Assembly (NCBI GenBank): GCA_039111635.1
Contig: JBCAQO010000050.1
Coordinates: forward strand, 1-50,754
Direction: 5' to 3'
Source: Heterobasidion occidentale
Lineage: Eukaryota > Basidiomycota > Agaricomycetes > Russulales > Bondarzewiaceae
Length of the DNA: 50,754 nucleotides
In this document: piece by piece, positions 22,001-32,614 of the stretch
Position numbering within the stretch: position 1 is the first letter of the stretch
Layout: each line of letters begins with the position of its first letter
Position numbers and translations under genes: made by a program
Notes under the pieces: generated by a model
Told to the model about the DNA's origin: nothing
What the model saw: only the letters and a program-made list of their open reading frames with translations
The model's database searches: none

Positions 22001-22900
22001 CTTTTGCTGAAAATGTCGAGGTAGGAATGGTATTCCAACGGTATGTGACTCTTCAAGTTGGTTGTGTTGATTTCCTCTTCCAGGTCTTTGTTAAAACTAG
22101 TGAACCCCGAGGGTTTGGGAGCTACCTTTCTGATGACGGTTTCTCCTTCACTATCCTTTGTGGAGGAGTCAAACAGTATTTGCGCCTCTTCGGCAACTTT
22201 TTCTGAAGCTTCGCTCTGGGCTGTCTCTTGTTGAGTTTTCCAGTGTCCCTTCCTTTTGGCCACTTGTTCCTTGAGCCATTCCCAAGCCTTTGCCTGTCGG
22301 GCTTTGTGCTCTAACAGGGAGATGAACCAAGATTTCCATTCCTTCGTGGGGACTTGTTGCCATTGTCCTTTAGTCCACATCCACAAAGGTCCTACTGGTT
22401 CTGAGACAAGATGCGGTTTCGTCCACTGAGGAATCTTGTCACCGCGTAGTTTTGCTAGCCAATCCTTCTTGGTAGGCTCTTCCCTTGCCTTAGTAAACCC
22501 ATATGGTTGTTGGCAGTCTTGGGGGCACCAATCAAAGTGCACTTTACGGCGCCTCCACCCGATGGAGGGGTTGTGGTACTTCAGCCAATCTGTTCCTAGG
22601 AGCATGTCATCTTTCCCTAGATTGGTGATAAACATCTGGACACGTTTGGTATGGGTTCTCCCCCATCTATCCTTGATGGTCAGATTTGCATCTAGGCCCC
22701 ATTGAATGAGGCCTGCCTTGTTGATGGTGTCATCGACATTGCGAACACGGATAGGACGGTTCAAGGGGTAAGTTGGAAGGTTGTGTTTTCGTACCCGTCT
22801 TTTATTTACCAGAATTCCTTTGCAAGCTGAGTTGATAGTGGCCCTTGCTCCAGCGCTTCTTCTTTGAGTTGTTAATCACACGTCAAGTCGGATGGGGGTA
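19091..22900 (-). pseudogene. pol: pol of the chromodomain Ty3/Gypsy element
   Basis: Minus strand, in order. Protease: the active site near 22845 reads INSACKG where a D-S/T-G motif is expected; flanking residues FITNLGKDDMLLGTDWL fit the family. RT: DGKLRPVQDYCHLNEHT (near 21780), TPLGLFEPTVMFFGLTNS, and an intact VYMDDILIFT (near 21470). RNase H: LVTNSSLSAYGAVLLQ (near 21020), with Asn for the first Asp; KVWTDHKNLVYI is present. Integrase: zinc-binding H/H and CAVCQ (20360-20240); core STNFVTNLLESRGYDSI, with Asn for the first Asp, then VSDRGPQFV and HPQTDGETEQVNQ, with the other acidic residues kept. Then RRYGPFQVTKRIGPLAYWL and a chromodomain (EHYEVEAILDSKCQG, YLIKWVGYSKADNTWE; 19290-19130). 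Stops and frameshifts are frequent. Confidence 0.9.
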
Positions 22901-22989
22901 ATGATGTGGCTATTCATTGCTCCGATTCGAATACATGACGGAGACGCGTACTCGGGTTTCCTTGACCCCCTCTCTTCGGCTGGTGAAGG

Positions 22990-24345
22990 AGAGGTCAGGA
23001 AAAATCCTCCGCTAGTTCCACCAACATTTGCTTTGCCTTGGCCTCTCCTACTTCTTTGAAGAGCGCTCGGACGCCAGCAGTATTACGGATGGGTCCGTTG
23101 CTTTGTCGTCTGTTAGATGGTACGTAGCGCTCTCCATTGCTCTGGCCCCAATCTTCTGCCTTGTGTGGGAGGGTCCTCATGTTCCACTGGATTACCAGGT
23201 TGTGGTACCCGACGGTAGTCGCCATGAGAACTTCCCTCCTCCAATCCTCGATAAAGTCCTGGGTCGTCCCCCAACGGGGATTCTTGATCGTCTTCATCCT
23301 CCATGTCTGCAGCGTGAGTTTTTCTACCTCCTCTGCCTATTGGCTTGCTCTGATTTCCTCAAGAAGGGGGAATGCCTCTACGAGGAGCACGGCAGTTATT
23401 TGCCCAATGTCCAGATTTTCCACAGTTAAAACAATAGGTGACAGGCTTGCCATCATGGGTGCGCTTCTGGTGAGCGGCGTCCCTCTTGCAAGAGGGGTCA
23501 ATGTCCATGTCGACCACTTGGTTGGTCATTCTTCGAGGGGTGTTGGTAGAGTTATAGCAAAAGGCAGGTTGGAGGTGAAAGCAATTGAGGAAGTCGCTTT
23601 GGAATGAGGTAGAGTTGGCGAGGATCACCTTTTGAGCACTTCGGGCTCTCAAGTGTCCATTTATTTCACAAGCAGTATTGATCCAGTCCTGGATCATATC
23701 TTTTGGCGGTGTTTCTTTGTCATAGATCTTGTCCATGACCTTTGGGTCTAGTCCTCTCTAGAAGTAAGAAACTTGTTCCTTATCGGTGATGTTGGTGTCG
23801 GTAGCTATAAGGACAAATTGATTGGAGTATTTGTCCACCATCATTTTTCCTTGGGAGAAAGACATAAGGGTGCTTCGGGCCTTGTCCGTAAGGTTCATCT
23901 CCTTGAATTGAAGTTTGAACTTGTCAAGGAAGCCGGACCAGGCTCTGAGGGTTTTGGTGGTACTGCCCCAACTGTCTTCTTCAGGAAACTTTCTGCCCAT
24001 ACACCAGCCGTTCCGTATCTCATACATGAGAGGACAAGAGAGATCTTGTCCTCATCTGTCTTGTACTGGTCCAATTCTGCTGTAAAAAGGAGGAGGCAAT
24101 GAGGAATTTCTGGGATTGTGTTTTATCTCCTGCAAAATTGTCAGGAAGTTTAAGCTTGCCCCTTCCAGACGATGCGGTTGTAGAGGGGTCTGTAGGATTT
24201 GTCGACATAATGGTGTCATCTTAGGTGTTTCAGGTGTTGATCGGTGTTTGAATATCCAAGGATTCGGACTCAGATGTTCCTTCTTCTTCTTCTTCCAATA
24301 TATCCGGGATTACCGGTTCAGGTTCTCTGTACTAGGGTGGCGCTA
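22990..24345 (-). pseudogene. gag: gag of the chromodomain Ty3/Gypsy element
   Basis: Minus strand. The N-terminal part is acidic (REPEPVIPDILEEEEEGTSE, near 24330-24270) and reads through two stops into MSTNPTDPSTTASSGRGKLKLPDNFAGDK (start at 24208, a family-like capsid beginning). Next come FLDKFKLQFKEMNLTDKA (near 23940) and a zinc knuckle, CFNCGKSGHWANNC (near 23440-23395), which fits CX2CX4HX4C. A linker of about 400 bases leads to the protease. Several frameshifts and stops are present. The capsid binds RNA in the virus-like particle. Confidence 0.75.
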
Positions 24346-24408
24346 CTCAGTCTTCTGCTACTTTGTCCCAAACTCACTCAGCTTCTCCCGGGAGTGGCCC
24401 ACACTGTA

Positions 24409-24644
24409 CATGGCCATCTTGGACAGCTGTATGCATGGTGAGTCACTTGTATGTCTCACATTCTTCCACCCACACGCAAGTGGACATCTTGGACGGCCAT
24501 GTGTGCGACAGTCCTCAGTTGTATGACTAAGGACACGCGCAGGAGTGGCCATCTTGGATGGCCATGTGCGCAACAGTCCTCAGTTGTATCACCAAGGACA
24601 CTCCCGGGAGTGGCCCATGCTGTACACGGCCGTCTTGGACAGCC
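24409..24644. repeat. Decayed ~70-bp satellite, left block
   Basis: Four units, with cores at 24414, 24484, 24547 and 24628. The clearest core is GGCCATC-TTG-GATGGCC at 24547-24563. Two neighbouring units also share the longer sequence CAGTCCTCAGTTGTAT and AAGGACAC. The same family continues at 31788-31948 and 32615-33053. Confidence 0.7.
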
Positions 24645-24659
24645 ATTCTATTTCGAGAC

Positions 24660-25453
24660 AGTGGTCTTTTGGTGAGTTGTCAGTGATGTTTCAAGATTTC
24701 AAACTCCTTCCTTGATCCGCATGACAAGCTGTGATGAAGGGGTGACCGGAGGTGACCATCACGTTATATGACATGTCCATCTGCGCGCGTCTTGTTTTGT
24801 TGATACAGTTTAAATTGGTGACTTCAGCTGGACAAAAAGTAACAGCCAAGATGGAGGCATTGATCGCAGTCAATTAAATCTTTGTGTTGCAAGGCTAAGC
24901 TCCGGAAAGGTTAGAACAAAGCAAGAAAGAATATTGAGTGCCTACATACTTGGAAAAGAGGGCGCATGCTGGCACATATTTCTCAATTAAGAAAGAAATA
25001 TTACGCACATCACTGGATCTGGTCTCTGTGTCTCGCAAAAAACACTTGTAAACTCTGTAATAAAAGAGAACACTCAAGTTGTGGCTCATCTTTTTATAAA
25101 AAGTAGTTTCTTTGTATGTTGGGTGGTAAACTAGTAGGTTAGTGAGCGGTAGCTCTACACTATATTATGCTATATACCTTACACCAACCTATCTGCTCTG
25201 AGAACCGCCAGCATAAAGCATATTCTTGACCATTGTGCAACAAATACACATCAAATCAAGTTGTGGTTTTTGCAAAAGGTACAAAGCACATGAGGCTGTC
25301 TTTTTGAATATTTGTGACCTAAGTAAGGAGTAAAACTCAAGGGATAGTTGAGTGGATCAAGGAGGGTCTCAAGATCAAGGAGTGCTTCAATACTATACCC
25401 AAGGTCACCCATGTAGCCGTTGCATTATGAGGGCCAGATTTACAAGGGACGTG
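24660..25453. other. Spacer left of Copia element A
   Basis: No gene recognised. Only short unrelated frames occur on both strands. The sequence is moderately AT-rich between 24860 and 25400. Confidence 0.4.
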
Positions 25454-25458
25454 GGACA

Positions 25459-25988
25459 TGTTGTTTGTGGCCGTTCTAGTTGATGTGGCATGGGTGCCAC
25501 ATGCGTGCCACCTTTCGGACTCATTGATTACTCGCCTCTACAGCTGGGAGCGGCACTACAGCCACTCCCAGAGCGGGTATATTGCTTTCTTTCTCTTTTG
25601 GGACTGTCTCACTTTGTTTTCACCCTGTCTCACTTGGTTTCAGTTGTTTCACCGGGTTAGCCGCCTGAGGCGGTCCTGTGTGATGTCATTGACACTCCGG
25701 ACCGACCTCCAGGTGGAGCTTTTGACCGCTTTGTAAGGTGGACCACCTGTAGTGACCCGTTGATGTCATACCTTCCTATTTCGTTTCTTATTGTTCTCTG
25801 TAGCTTAAATACCCGTGGTCCGAGGGCGATTCTTTCTTCGGACTCTTACCCTCTGGACCATAGGTGCGCTCCCTTCTGTTCTTTGTATCTACTTAGACTC
25901 TTACCCTCTGGACCATAGTCCTGTCGTTATAGAGCTTCTTTTTGGCACTCTCTCTGTGCCAGTCGCTTCATTCTCACTGCGCTCAACA
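25459..25988 (+). repeat. 5' LTR of Copia element A
   Basis: 530 bp, TGTTGTTTGTGG to GCGCTCAACA. It contains TTAAATA as a possible TATA box (near 25805), a hairpin-forming pair, and two direct copies of ACTCTTACCCTCTGGACCA about 56 bp apart. It carries the palindromic variant CCGCCTGAGGCGG near 25663. Confidence 0.95.
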
Positions 25989-26002
25989 GGTTATGGGCCC
26001 TG
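25989..26002 (+). promoter_or_regulatory. Primer-binding site, half-tRNA type
   Basis: GGTTATGGGCCCTG starts directly after the 5' LTR. It is complementary to the anticodon arm of initiator tRNA-Met (CCCAUAACC around the CAU anticodon), not to a tRNA 3' end. This is the half-tRNA priming arrangement known from Drosophila copia. The same site follows the LTRs at 34007 and 38350. Confidence 0.75.
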
Positions 26003-26182
26003 CGCTCTAGCGACTTTGCTCTACATCGTTTTATCGACACTTTCTGGTCTCCCATCTGCTGTGCCACACCTTTCTGGCCACACCTCTTTGCTGCCACATC
26101 TTCCCCATTGCTTTCCCTGCCTTTCCTATCGTCCCACATCGCTTCCAACACCTTTCCCTGCTCGTGCCACTCGTGCCACACC

Positions 26183-29100
26183 ATGTCATTCGCTCTCCCT
26201 ACTGTCTCCCCTCTCAATAATCGCAACTACCCTTCCTGGTCCAAGGAGATCAAGGCCTGGCTTCGTCTCAAAGGCCTGTGGCTTCTGGTCTCTGGTGATG
26301 AGACAGCCCCTGTTGGCTCGAAGGAGAAGCCTGCTGAGGCAAAGGAGGTGGCAGAGTGGAAGAGGAACGCTCAGAAGGCTGCTGGTGCGCTCTTACTTTC
26401 GGTTGAGGAGCAGTTCAGAGGCGTCTTGGATGGCATTGAGGACGACCCCATCGCTATTTGGACCACATTGGAGGAGCAGTTCAACAAGAAGTCTGCTGGA
26501 TCGCGTTTTAATGCGATGGAGGACCTCTTTTCGATCAAGAAGCGCAACGATGAGTCCCTCCAGTCCCTCATTCATCGTGTGGACGAGTCTATACGCGTCC
26601 TGAAGAACCTCCGCGACTCTGGCTTCGATCTCAAGAAGCAGGACGAGGAGCTGACTTGCATGGCGCTCTTGTGGTCTCTCCCCTCCGAGTTTGACACCTT
26701 CCGCTCCTCCCTCAGTCTCATGGACGTCTTGTCTCGCTCCAAGCTCGAGGACGCGTTCAGGCGCGAGGATTTGAACCGTGCGCGTCGTTCTGATGCCACA
26801 GACTCTGCACAGGCCCTTGTGGCATCCTTTCCTTCATCCTCCTCCTCTTCCTCCACCTCCTACAGACGTTCCAGGCAACCTAGGAAGCAGTTCAAGTGCG
26901 ACTTCTGCGGTGCCACTGGCCACACTGATGACAGGTGCTTCAAGAGGATCAATGAGGAGCTGAAGAAGTCGAAGCCACAGCAGGCCCACTCGGTTCAGGC
27001 CCCTGAAGTCTCTGGTCCCATGCAGTTTGCAGGCAATGCAAGTTTTCGTTCCCCTGCTCCATCCCCTTCGTCCGCAGCCCCCTCACTCGTCACTGACCTC
27101 GATTGGAACGCGGACACAGGTGCGACCTCTCATATGACGCCCCATCGCCACTGGCTTCGCAACTATCGTCCCTTCGTCGTCCCCATTCGTCTTGCAGACT
27201 CGTCTATCATCTATTCTGCTGGTGTTGGGACTGTGGTGTTCAATCCGGTTGTTGGAGGCAAAAGGGCACAGTCTGTGGAGTTCTCAAACGTCCTACACGT
27301 CCCTGATCTTGGTTGTAATCTCCTGTCTGTGCTGTATTTGACTCAGCACAAGCACTTTTCTGTGCTAATAGAAGGATGTTCAATGCATTTCTCCCGGGAC
27401 GGTGCAGTGTGGTTTATGGCGATCGTTCCTGATGGTTCCAACAACACTTATCTCCAAGGGACCACCTCCACCGTTCTTTTGCAGTCTGCTGGTGCCGCTT
27501 CTACTCTCCCTCTCGATTGGTCCCTGTGGCATCGTCGTCTCTGCCACCACCACCATGCTGGGGTGCAGAAAATGGTCAAGGAGCGTCTTGTTACTGGTCT
27601 ACAGCTCGATTCGGACGTGCAGCCTGACCCTGTGTGCGAGCCCTGTCTCTCTGGCAAGATGCACGCTCACCCCTTCCCCTCCACTGGCTCTGTCACCTCC
27701 AAACCGCTTGAACTCGTCCATTCTGATCTCCATGGTCCTCTCCCTGTTGCCACTCACTCTGGAATGCGCTACTGGATCACCTTCATTGATGAGTTCACCA
27801 AGCTCAAAGTGGTCTATGTTCTGCGCTTGAAGAGCGACGCGTTTGAGGCTTTCAAGCGCTACAAGGCCTATGTGGAGAACCTGACTGGACAGCGCATTTT
27901 GGCTTTGCAGGATGACAAGGGAGGAGAGTACATGTCTAATGCCTGGGACTCATTTTGTTTGGAGCATGGGATCACTAGGAGGCACACAGCGCGCAATCGG
28001 CCACAGAGAACAGCGTGGCAGAGCGGGCCAATCGCACTATCATGGAGGCTCTCACTGCTATGCTCTCTGAATCCCATTTGCCACTTGTTTTCTGGGGCGA
28101 GGCTCTTGCCGCTTATGTGCACGTCTGGAATCGACTCTGGACATCTACCCTGAAGGGCAAGACGCCATTTGAGATGGTCCATGGAAAGAAACCAGATGTT
28201 TCGCACTTGCGGGTCTGGGGCTGCTTGGCTTATGTGCATGTGCAGAGGGACAAAAGGGATGGATTTGGATCGCATATGGAGAAGTGCGTGTTTATTGGGT
28301 ACCCCGACGGCTACAAGGCGTGGAAGTTCTACAATCCTGCGACTCGGAAGGTCATCATTTCGGAGAGGGCAGACTTTGATGAGCGATTCTTTCCTGGGAC
28401 TCACCACTTTGACGCTAACACCCAGTCTGCCACCCCTCCTCCTTCGTCTCTGTTCAGTCTTTGGGATGCAGATGATCCGGTGCCGATTCTGGGGAGGGAA
28501 GTGGATCCTCCTCCTCCTGCTGGTCACTTGGAAAACGCTCCCATTGATCAGGATCATCCTGTGGCAGACCCAGCACCTCCTCCACCTCTTGCTCCTGTTC
28601 TTGTTCCTCCTGATGCTCCCCCTCCTGTCATTCCAGCACCACCTCCTGCTCTTAGAACACGCTCTAGGAATCGCTCTGCCACCCCTGAACCAGGTCCATC
28701 TGTTACTCGACGCTCTACTCGCACTCGTCGCGCTCCTGGCGAATGGTGGAAGATTAGGACGCTGCCTGGAGACGATGATGCTCATTCTGACGCCGCTGAG
28801 GACGCCCCTGATGCTTCTGGGGATGCAGATATGGAGCCCATTGTTGAGGACGCATTTCTGGCTGAAGTCGAGCGTGCCCTGTTCACCTCTGGTGCAGAAA
28901 AGGCTGAGCCTTCGACGTATCGTCAGGCGATGAAGCGTCCTGATGCTGATCAGTGGCAGAAGGCGGCAGAGGAAGAGATGGAGGCTCATGCTCGAAATCG
29001 CACCTGGGACATTGTTCCACTCCCTGAGGGCTGCAAGGCGATCGGTTCTCGTTGGGTTTTCAAGGTGAAGCACAACACGGATGGCTCTGTCGAACGCTAC

Positions 29101-30476
29101 AAGGCTCGTCTCGTCGCCAAGGGCTTCAGTCAGCGCCCTGGATTCGATTATTTCGAGACATTTGCCCCCACAGCCAAGTTTGCAGCCATTCGCGCCATCC
29201 TTGCTCTCTCTGCCCTCGAGGACTTTCACCTGCGCTCTGTGGACATCTCCCATGCGTTCATCAATGGCGATCTGGACACTGTGGTGTATATGGAGCAGCC
29301 TGAAGGATTTGAGCAGGGAGGTCCTGAGATGGTGTGTCGCTTGATGAAGGGCTTGTATGGGCTGAAGCAGGCGAGTCGGCTGTGGTACAAGAAGCTCAAG
29401 GCGGTACTGGAGCGCATGGGATTCAAGGCGATCTACTCTGACAACAGCATCTATGTCTATGCCAAGCAAGGATCAGGTCAAGGTCATTCTGCCAGTCTTT
29501 GTGGATGACTGCACTTTTGCATCGAATTCCCTGTCCCTGCTCGATGATCTTGTTGTTGAGCTCTCTAGGTCGTTCAAGCTTCGCGATTTGGGACCCACCA
29601 CCTCTTCTTGGTATAGAGATTGCCAGGGATCGCGCGAATCGTCGCCTGATGCTCTCCCAGCGCCAGTACATCCTAGATATGCTGGAGCGTTATGGACAGG
29701 CCGACTCGACTCCTGTGAAGACTCCCATGGTCCCTGGCACCAATCTCTCTGTCTCCATGGCTCCTGCATCGACTGAGGACAAGGAGTACATGAAGAAGGT
29801 TCCCTACATCTCTGCTGTTGGTTCCCTGTTGTTCCTTGCACTCGCCACTCGTCCTGACATCGCCCACACGGTCTCTGTCCTATGCCGTTTCAACTCGAAT
29901 CCTGGGATTGGGCACTGGAAGGCTGTGAAGCATTTGTTTCGCTACCTGAGAGGCACCCTGGATTATCGACTCGTCTATGGCCCCACTGACTCCAAGGAGC
30001 TCTTCACCTCGTTCTGTGATGCTGATCATGCAGGCAACCCTGACAACGGACGGTCCACCAGTGGATATGTGTTGCGCATTGGCTCTGGAGCGATCAGCTG
30101 GAGCTCCAAGCTTCAGGGACTGGTTGCACAGTCGACCACAGAGGCAGAATTCATTGCTGCCGTTGATGCGGGCCGGGAGATCGTCTGGATGCGCAATTTG
30201 CTCACTGAACTTGGCTACTCCCTCTCTGAGCCGTCGATTCTCCGCGTCGATAACCAGTCCGCTGTTGCAGTTAGCAGGAATCCAGAGCACCATGGGCGCA
30301 TGAAGCATCTCGATCTTCGTTTCTTTTGGCTCAGGGACCAGGTAGAGGCTGGTGTGATTGCTCCAGCCTATGTTCCTACTGCGGACAACGCTGCGGACAT
30401 CCTGACGAAGGCTGTTCCACCTGAGAAGGTGAAGATTTGCTGCAGCTTGATGGGACTGGAGGATGTGGCGCATTAG
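26183..30476 (+). pseudogene. gag-pol: Copia gag-pol polyprotein, element A
   Basis: Start ATG 26183 (MSFALPTVSPLNNRNYPSW). Copies B and C have their ATG at the same place. Gag (UBN2-like) is followed by a zinc knuckle at residues 239-252 (CDFCGATGHTDDRC). The protease site is DTGA at 311-314. The pre-integrase part has HRRLCHHHH and CEPCLSGK. Integrase: HSDLHGP near 511 and DDKGGEY near 576. A 1-nt deletion near 28005 falls at the NGVAE motif with the catalytic Glu. RT: WVFKVKHNTDGSVERYKARL to the VFVDDC active site (29498). RNase H: FCDADHAG, QSTTEAEF and the ADILTKAVP end. A 4-nt insertion (29465) and a 2-nt loss (near 29603) also break the frame. It ends at TAG 30474-30476. The original length was about 1430 codons. 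A few corrections would give one frame, so this is the least decayed copy here. Confidence 0.93.
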
Positions 30477-30510
30477 GAGGGTGTTATGAACGCTCTAGAG
30501 GCGTGGAATC

Positions 30511-30519
30511 AGGAGGGTG
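30511..30519 (+). promoter_or_regulatory. Polypurine tract of Copia element A
   Basis: AGGAGGGTG lies directly before the 3' LTR. The same motif occurs 35 bases upstream, at 30476, next to the stop codon. The tract next to the LTR is the likely plus-strand primer. Confidence 0.7.
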
Positions 30520-31050
30520 TGTTGTTTGTGGCCGTTCTAGTTGATGTGGCATGGGTGCCACATGCGTGCCACCTTTCGGACTCATTGATTACTCGCCTCT
30601 ACAGCTGGGAGCGGTACTACAGCCACTCCCAGAGCGGGTATATTGCTTTCTTTCTCTTTTGGGACTGTCTCACTTTGTTTTCACCCTGTCTCACTTGGTT
30701 TCAGTTGTTTCACCGGGTTGGCTGACTCAGGCGGTCCTGTGTGATGTCATTGACACTCCGGACCGACCTCCAGGTGGAGCTTTTGACCGCTTTGTAAGGT
30801 GGACCACCTGTAGTGACCCGTTGATGTCATACCTTCCTATTTCGTTTCTTATTGTTCTCTGTAGCTTAAATACCTGTGGTCCGAGGGCGATTCCCTCTTC
30901 AGACTCTTACCCTCTGAACCACAGGTGCGCTCCCTTCTGTTCTTTGTATCTACTTCAGACTCTTACCCTCTGGACCACAGTCCTGTCGTTATAGAGCTTC
31001 TTTTTGGCACTCTCTCTGTGCCAGTCGCTTCATTCTCACTGCGCTCAACA
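30520..31050 (+). repeat. 3' LTR of Copia element A
   Basis: 531 bp, same ends as the 5' LTR. It carries the GGCTGACTCAGGCGG variant near 30719, where the 5' LTR has the palindromic variant. Hairpin arms are at 30872-30880 and 30918-30926. Direct repeats are at 30898-30924 and 30954-30980. Confidence 0.95.
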
Positions 31051-31055
31051 GGACA

Positions 31056-31787
31056 TGTGCATCAGCTCATAGTCTTGAATATAATTATGAGAGAGCCCCC
31101 CATTTTTAGGAGATGGCTACGTGGCAACTACAGTCAACTCTGATAGATAAGCCCAACTATGATAGTGAAGTTAGTTGAGGATGCACAAAGATATGATGTG
31201 CACTGACTGAACAGGCATATAGTCAGTTCTTCCATATTCCACAAAAATTCCAATATAGATCAACTTTGCACAGGGTCAGCTGATATCATAGTGGAGGAGT
31301 GTGAGGGAAAACTCACCTCCAGTTCTATATTTTGTATGCCAACTACCTGTGCAGGAAGGGGGCCTCTAGAAGGGTCGTTGTAAACGACCATCTTTCCACA
31401 ATAGATGGGTATGCGATAGCCAGTCTGGCGATGTTGGTGCATGCTGTGTTGCGGGGGTATGATAGACATTGGTTCAATGGCTCCACCCGTGCTGTATAGG
31501 GGTTTTTATGATACACAGAGAGTTCACAATTGTCAAAGTAAGTTTGCCATGTGTGGCAAGGATTCAATGGAGTGCTACGGAAGATGAACTCATGTTATAG
31601 TGCGACATCAAGGAGACTACAAGATGAATGGTTGGAATCAACCTTCCATGTCGCAGACTGGGTGTGTAATGTGCCAAAAGGTAATGAACAGACTAGTTTG
31701 GCAATGAAGTTTCAATTGTGAGCTTGCTGATGATGTGCCAACCTTCCAAAGAAAATGATGTAATAAATGCAGGTGGAAGCAGCAGCA
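31056..31787. other. Spacer right of Copia element A
   Basis: No gene recognised. Short frames on the minus strand (31260-31567) show no family features. Confidence 0.4.
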
Positions 31788-31948
31788 GCCATCTTGAATA
31801 GCTGTGCACAGGGTGGGACAGTGTGTCTTGCTTATTATAGCGGCTTACGTGGCAGTAGCCATCTTGGATGGTCGTGCATGCAGTGTGCGGCTGTGTGAAC
31901 GGTATAGGTGCTTGCACACGTGACAGTGGTCGTCCAACGCTCGCCACT
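31788..31948. repeat. Decayed ~70-bp satellite, middle block
   Basis: Cores at 31788 (GCCATCTTGAATAGC) and 31858 (GCCATCTTGGATGGTC), 70 bp apart. A third, weak unit is at about 31928. Confidence 0.6.
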
Positions 31949-32071
31949 TTACCTTGGTCATCTCCCTTTTCTCGATTCTTAGGGTCTCATGAACCCCAGC
32001 ATCTATAATCAAAAGGAGATGCTTCTAATTTGACACAACAGAGTCGCTTGTAATTCTAACATTCAGCTCTG

Positions 32072-32602
32072 TGTTGAGCGCAGTGAGAATGAAGCGACTG
32101 GCACAGAGAGAGTGCCAAAAAGAAGCTCTATAACGACAGGACTGTGGTCCAGAGGGTAAGAGTCTGAAGTAGATACAAAGAACAGAAGAGAGCGCACCTG
32201 TGGTCCAGAGGGTAAGAGTCTGAAAAAAGAATCACCCTCGGACCACGGGTATTTAAGCTACAGAGAACAATAAGAAACGAAATAGGAAGGTATGACATCA
32301 ACGGGTCATTACAGGTGGTCCACCTTACAAAGCGGTCAAAAGCTCCACCTGGAGGTCGGTCCGGAGTGTCAATGACATCACACAGGACCGCCTCAGGCGG
32401 CTAACCCGGTGAAACAACTGAAACCAAGTGAGACAAGGTGGAAACAAAATGAGACAGTCCAAAAGGAGAAAGAAAGCAATATACCCGCTCTGGGAGTGGC
32501 TCTAGGGCCGCTCCCAGCTGCAGAGGCGAGTAATCAATGAGTCCGAAAGGTGGCACGCATGTGGCACCCATGCCACATCAACCAGAACGGCCACAAACAA
32601 CA
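32072..32602 (-). mobile_element. Solo LTR of the Copia family
   Basis: A 531-bp LTR in reverse orientation, TGTTGAGCGC to CACAAACAACA. It is flanked by a perfect target duplication, CTCTG at 32067-32071 and 32603-32607. It has the palindromic CCGCCTGAGGCGG variant. It is well preserved. Confidence 0.95.
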
Positions 32603-32614
32603 CTCTGCGCACGT

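Larger units (their letters stand above)
14582..24345 (-). mobile_element. Chromodomain Ty3/Gypsy retrotransposon, 5' truncated
   Basis: Minus-strand element in the order gag, protease, RT, RNase H, integrase, chromodomain, a third ORF, a long non-coding region, polypurine tract and LTR. The 5' LTR and primer-binding site are missing. The readable gag frame stops near 24345, where satellite-like sequence begins. It is dead: it has stops and frameshifts, and three catalytic Asp are changed to Asn. Confidence 0.8.
25459..31050 (+). mobile_element. Ty1/Copia element A, nearly complete
   Basis: 5592 bp with LTRs of 530 bp (25459-25988) and 531 bp (30520-31050), each TGTTG...CAACA. The flanking target duplication GGACA is perfect (25454-25458 and 31051-31055). 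It has a primer-binding site, one gag-pol frame and a polypurine tract. Three small frameshifts break the polyprotein. The two LTRs differ in clustered positions (see findings). Confidence 0.95.

Noticed and set aside
25815..26603. Frame running from the Copia LTR into gag (also 33881-34207 and 38224-39327)
   Set aside because: It is in a different phase from the conserved gag-pol frame and begins in the LTR.
27868..29469. 533-codon frame on the minus strand inside Copia element A (also 35839-37014 in B)
   Set aside because: It lies opposite the conserved integrase and RT domains and has no family features. It is a shadow of the coding strand.
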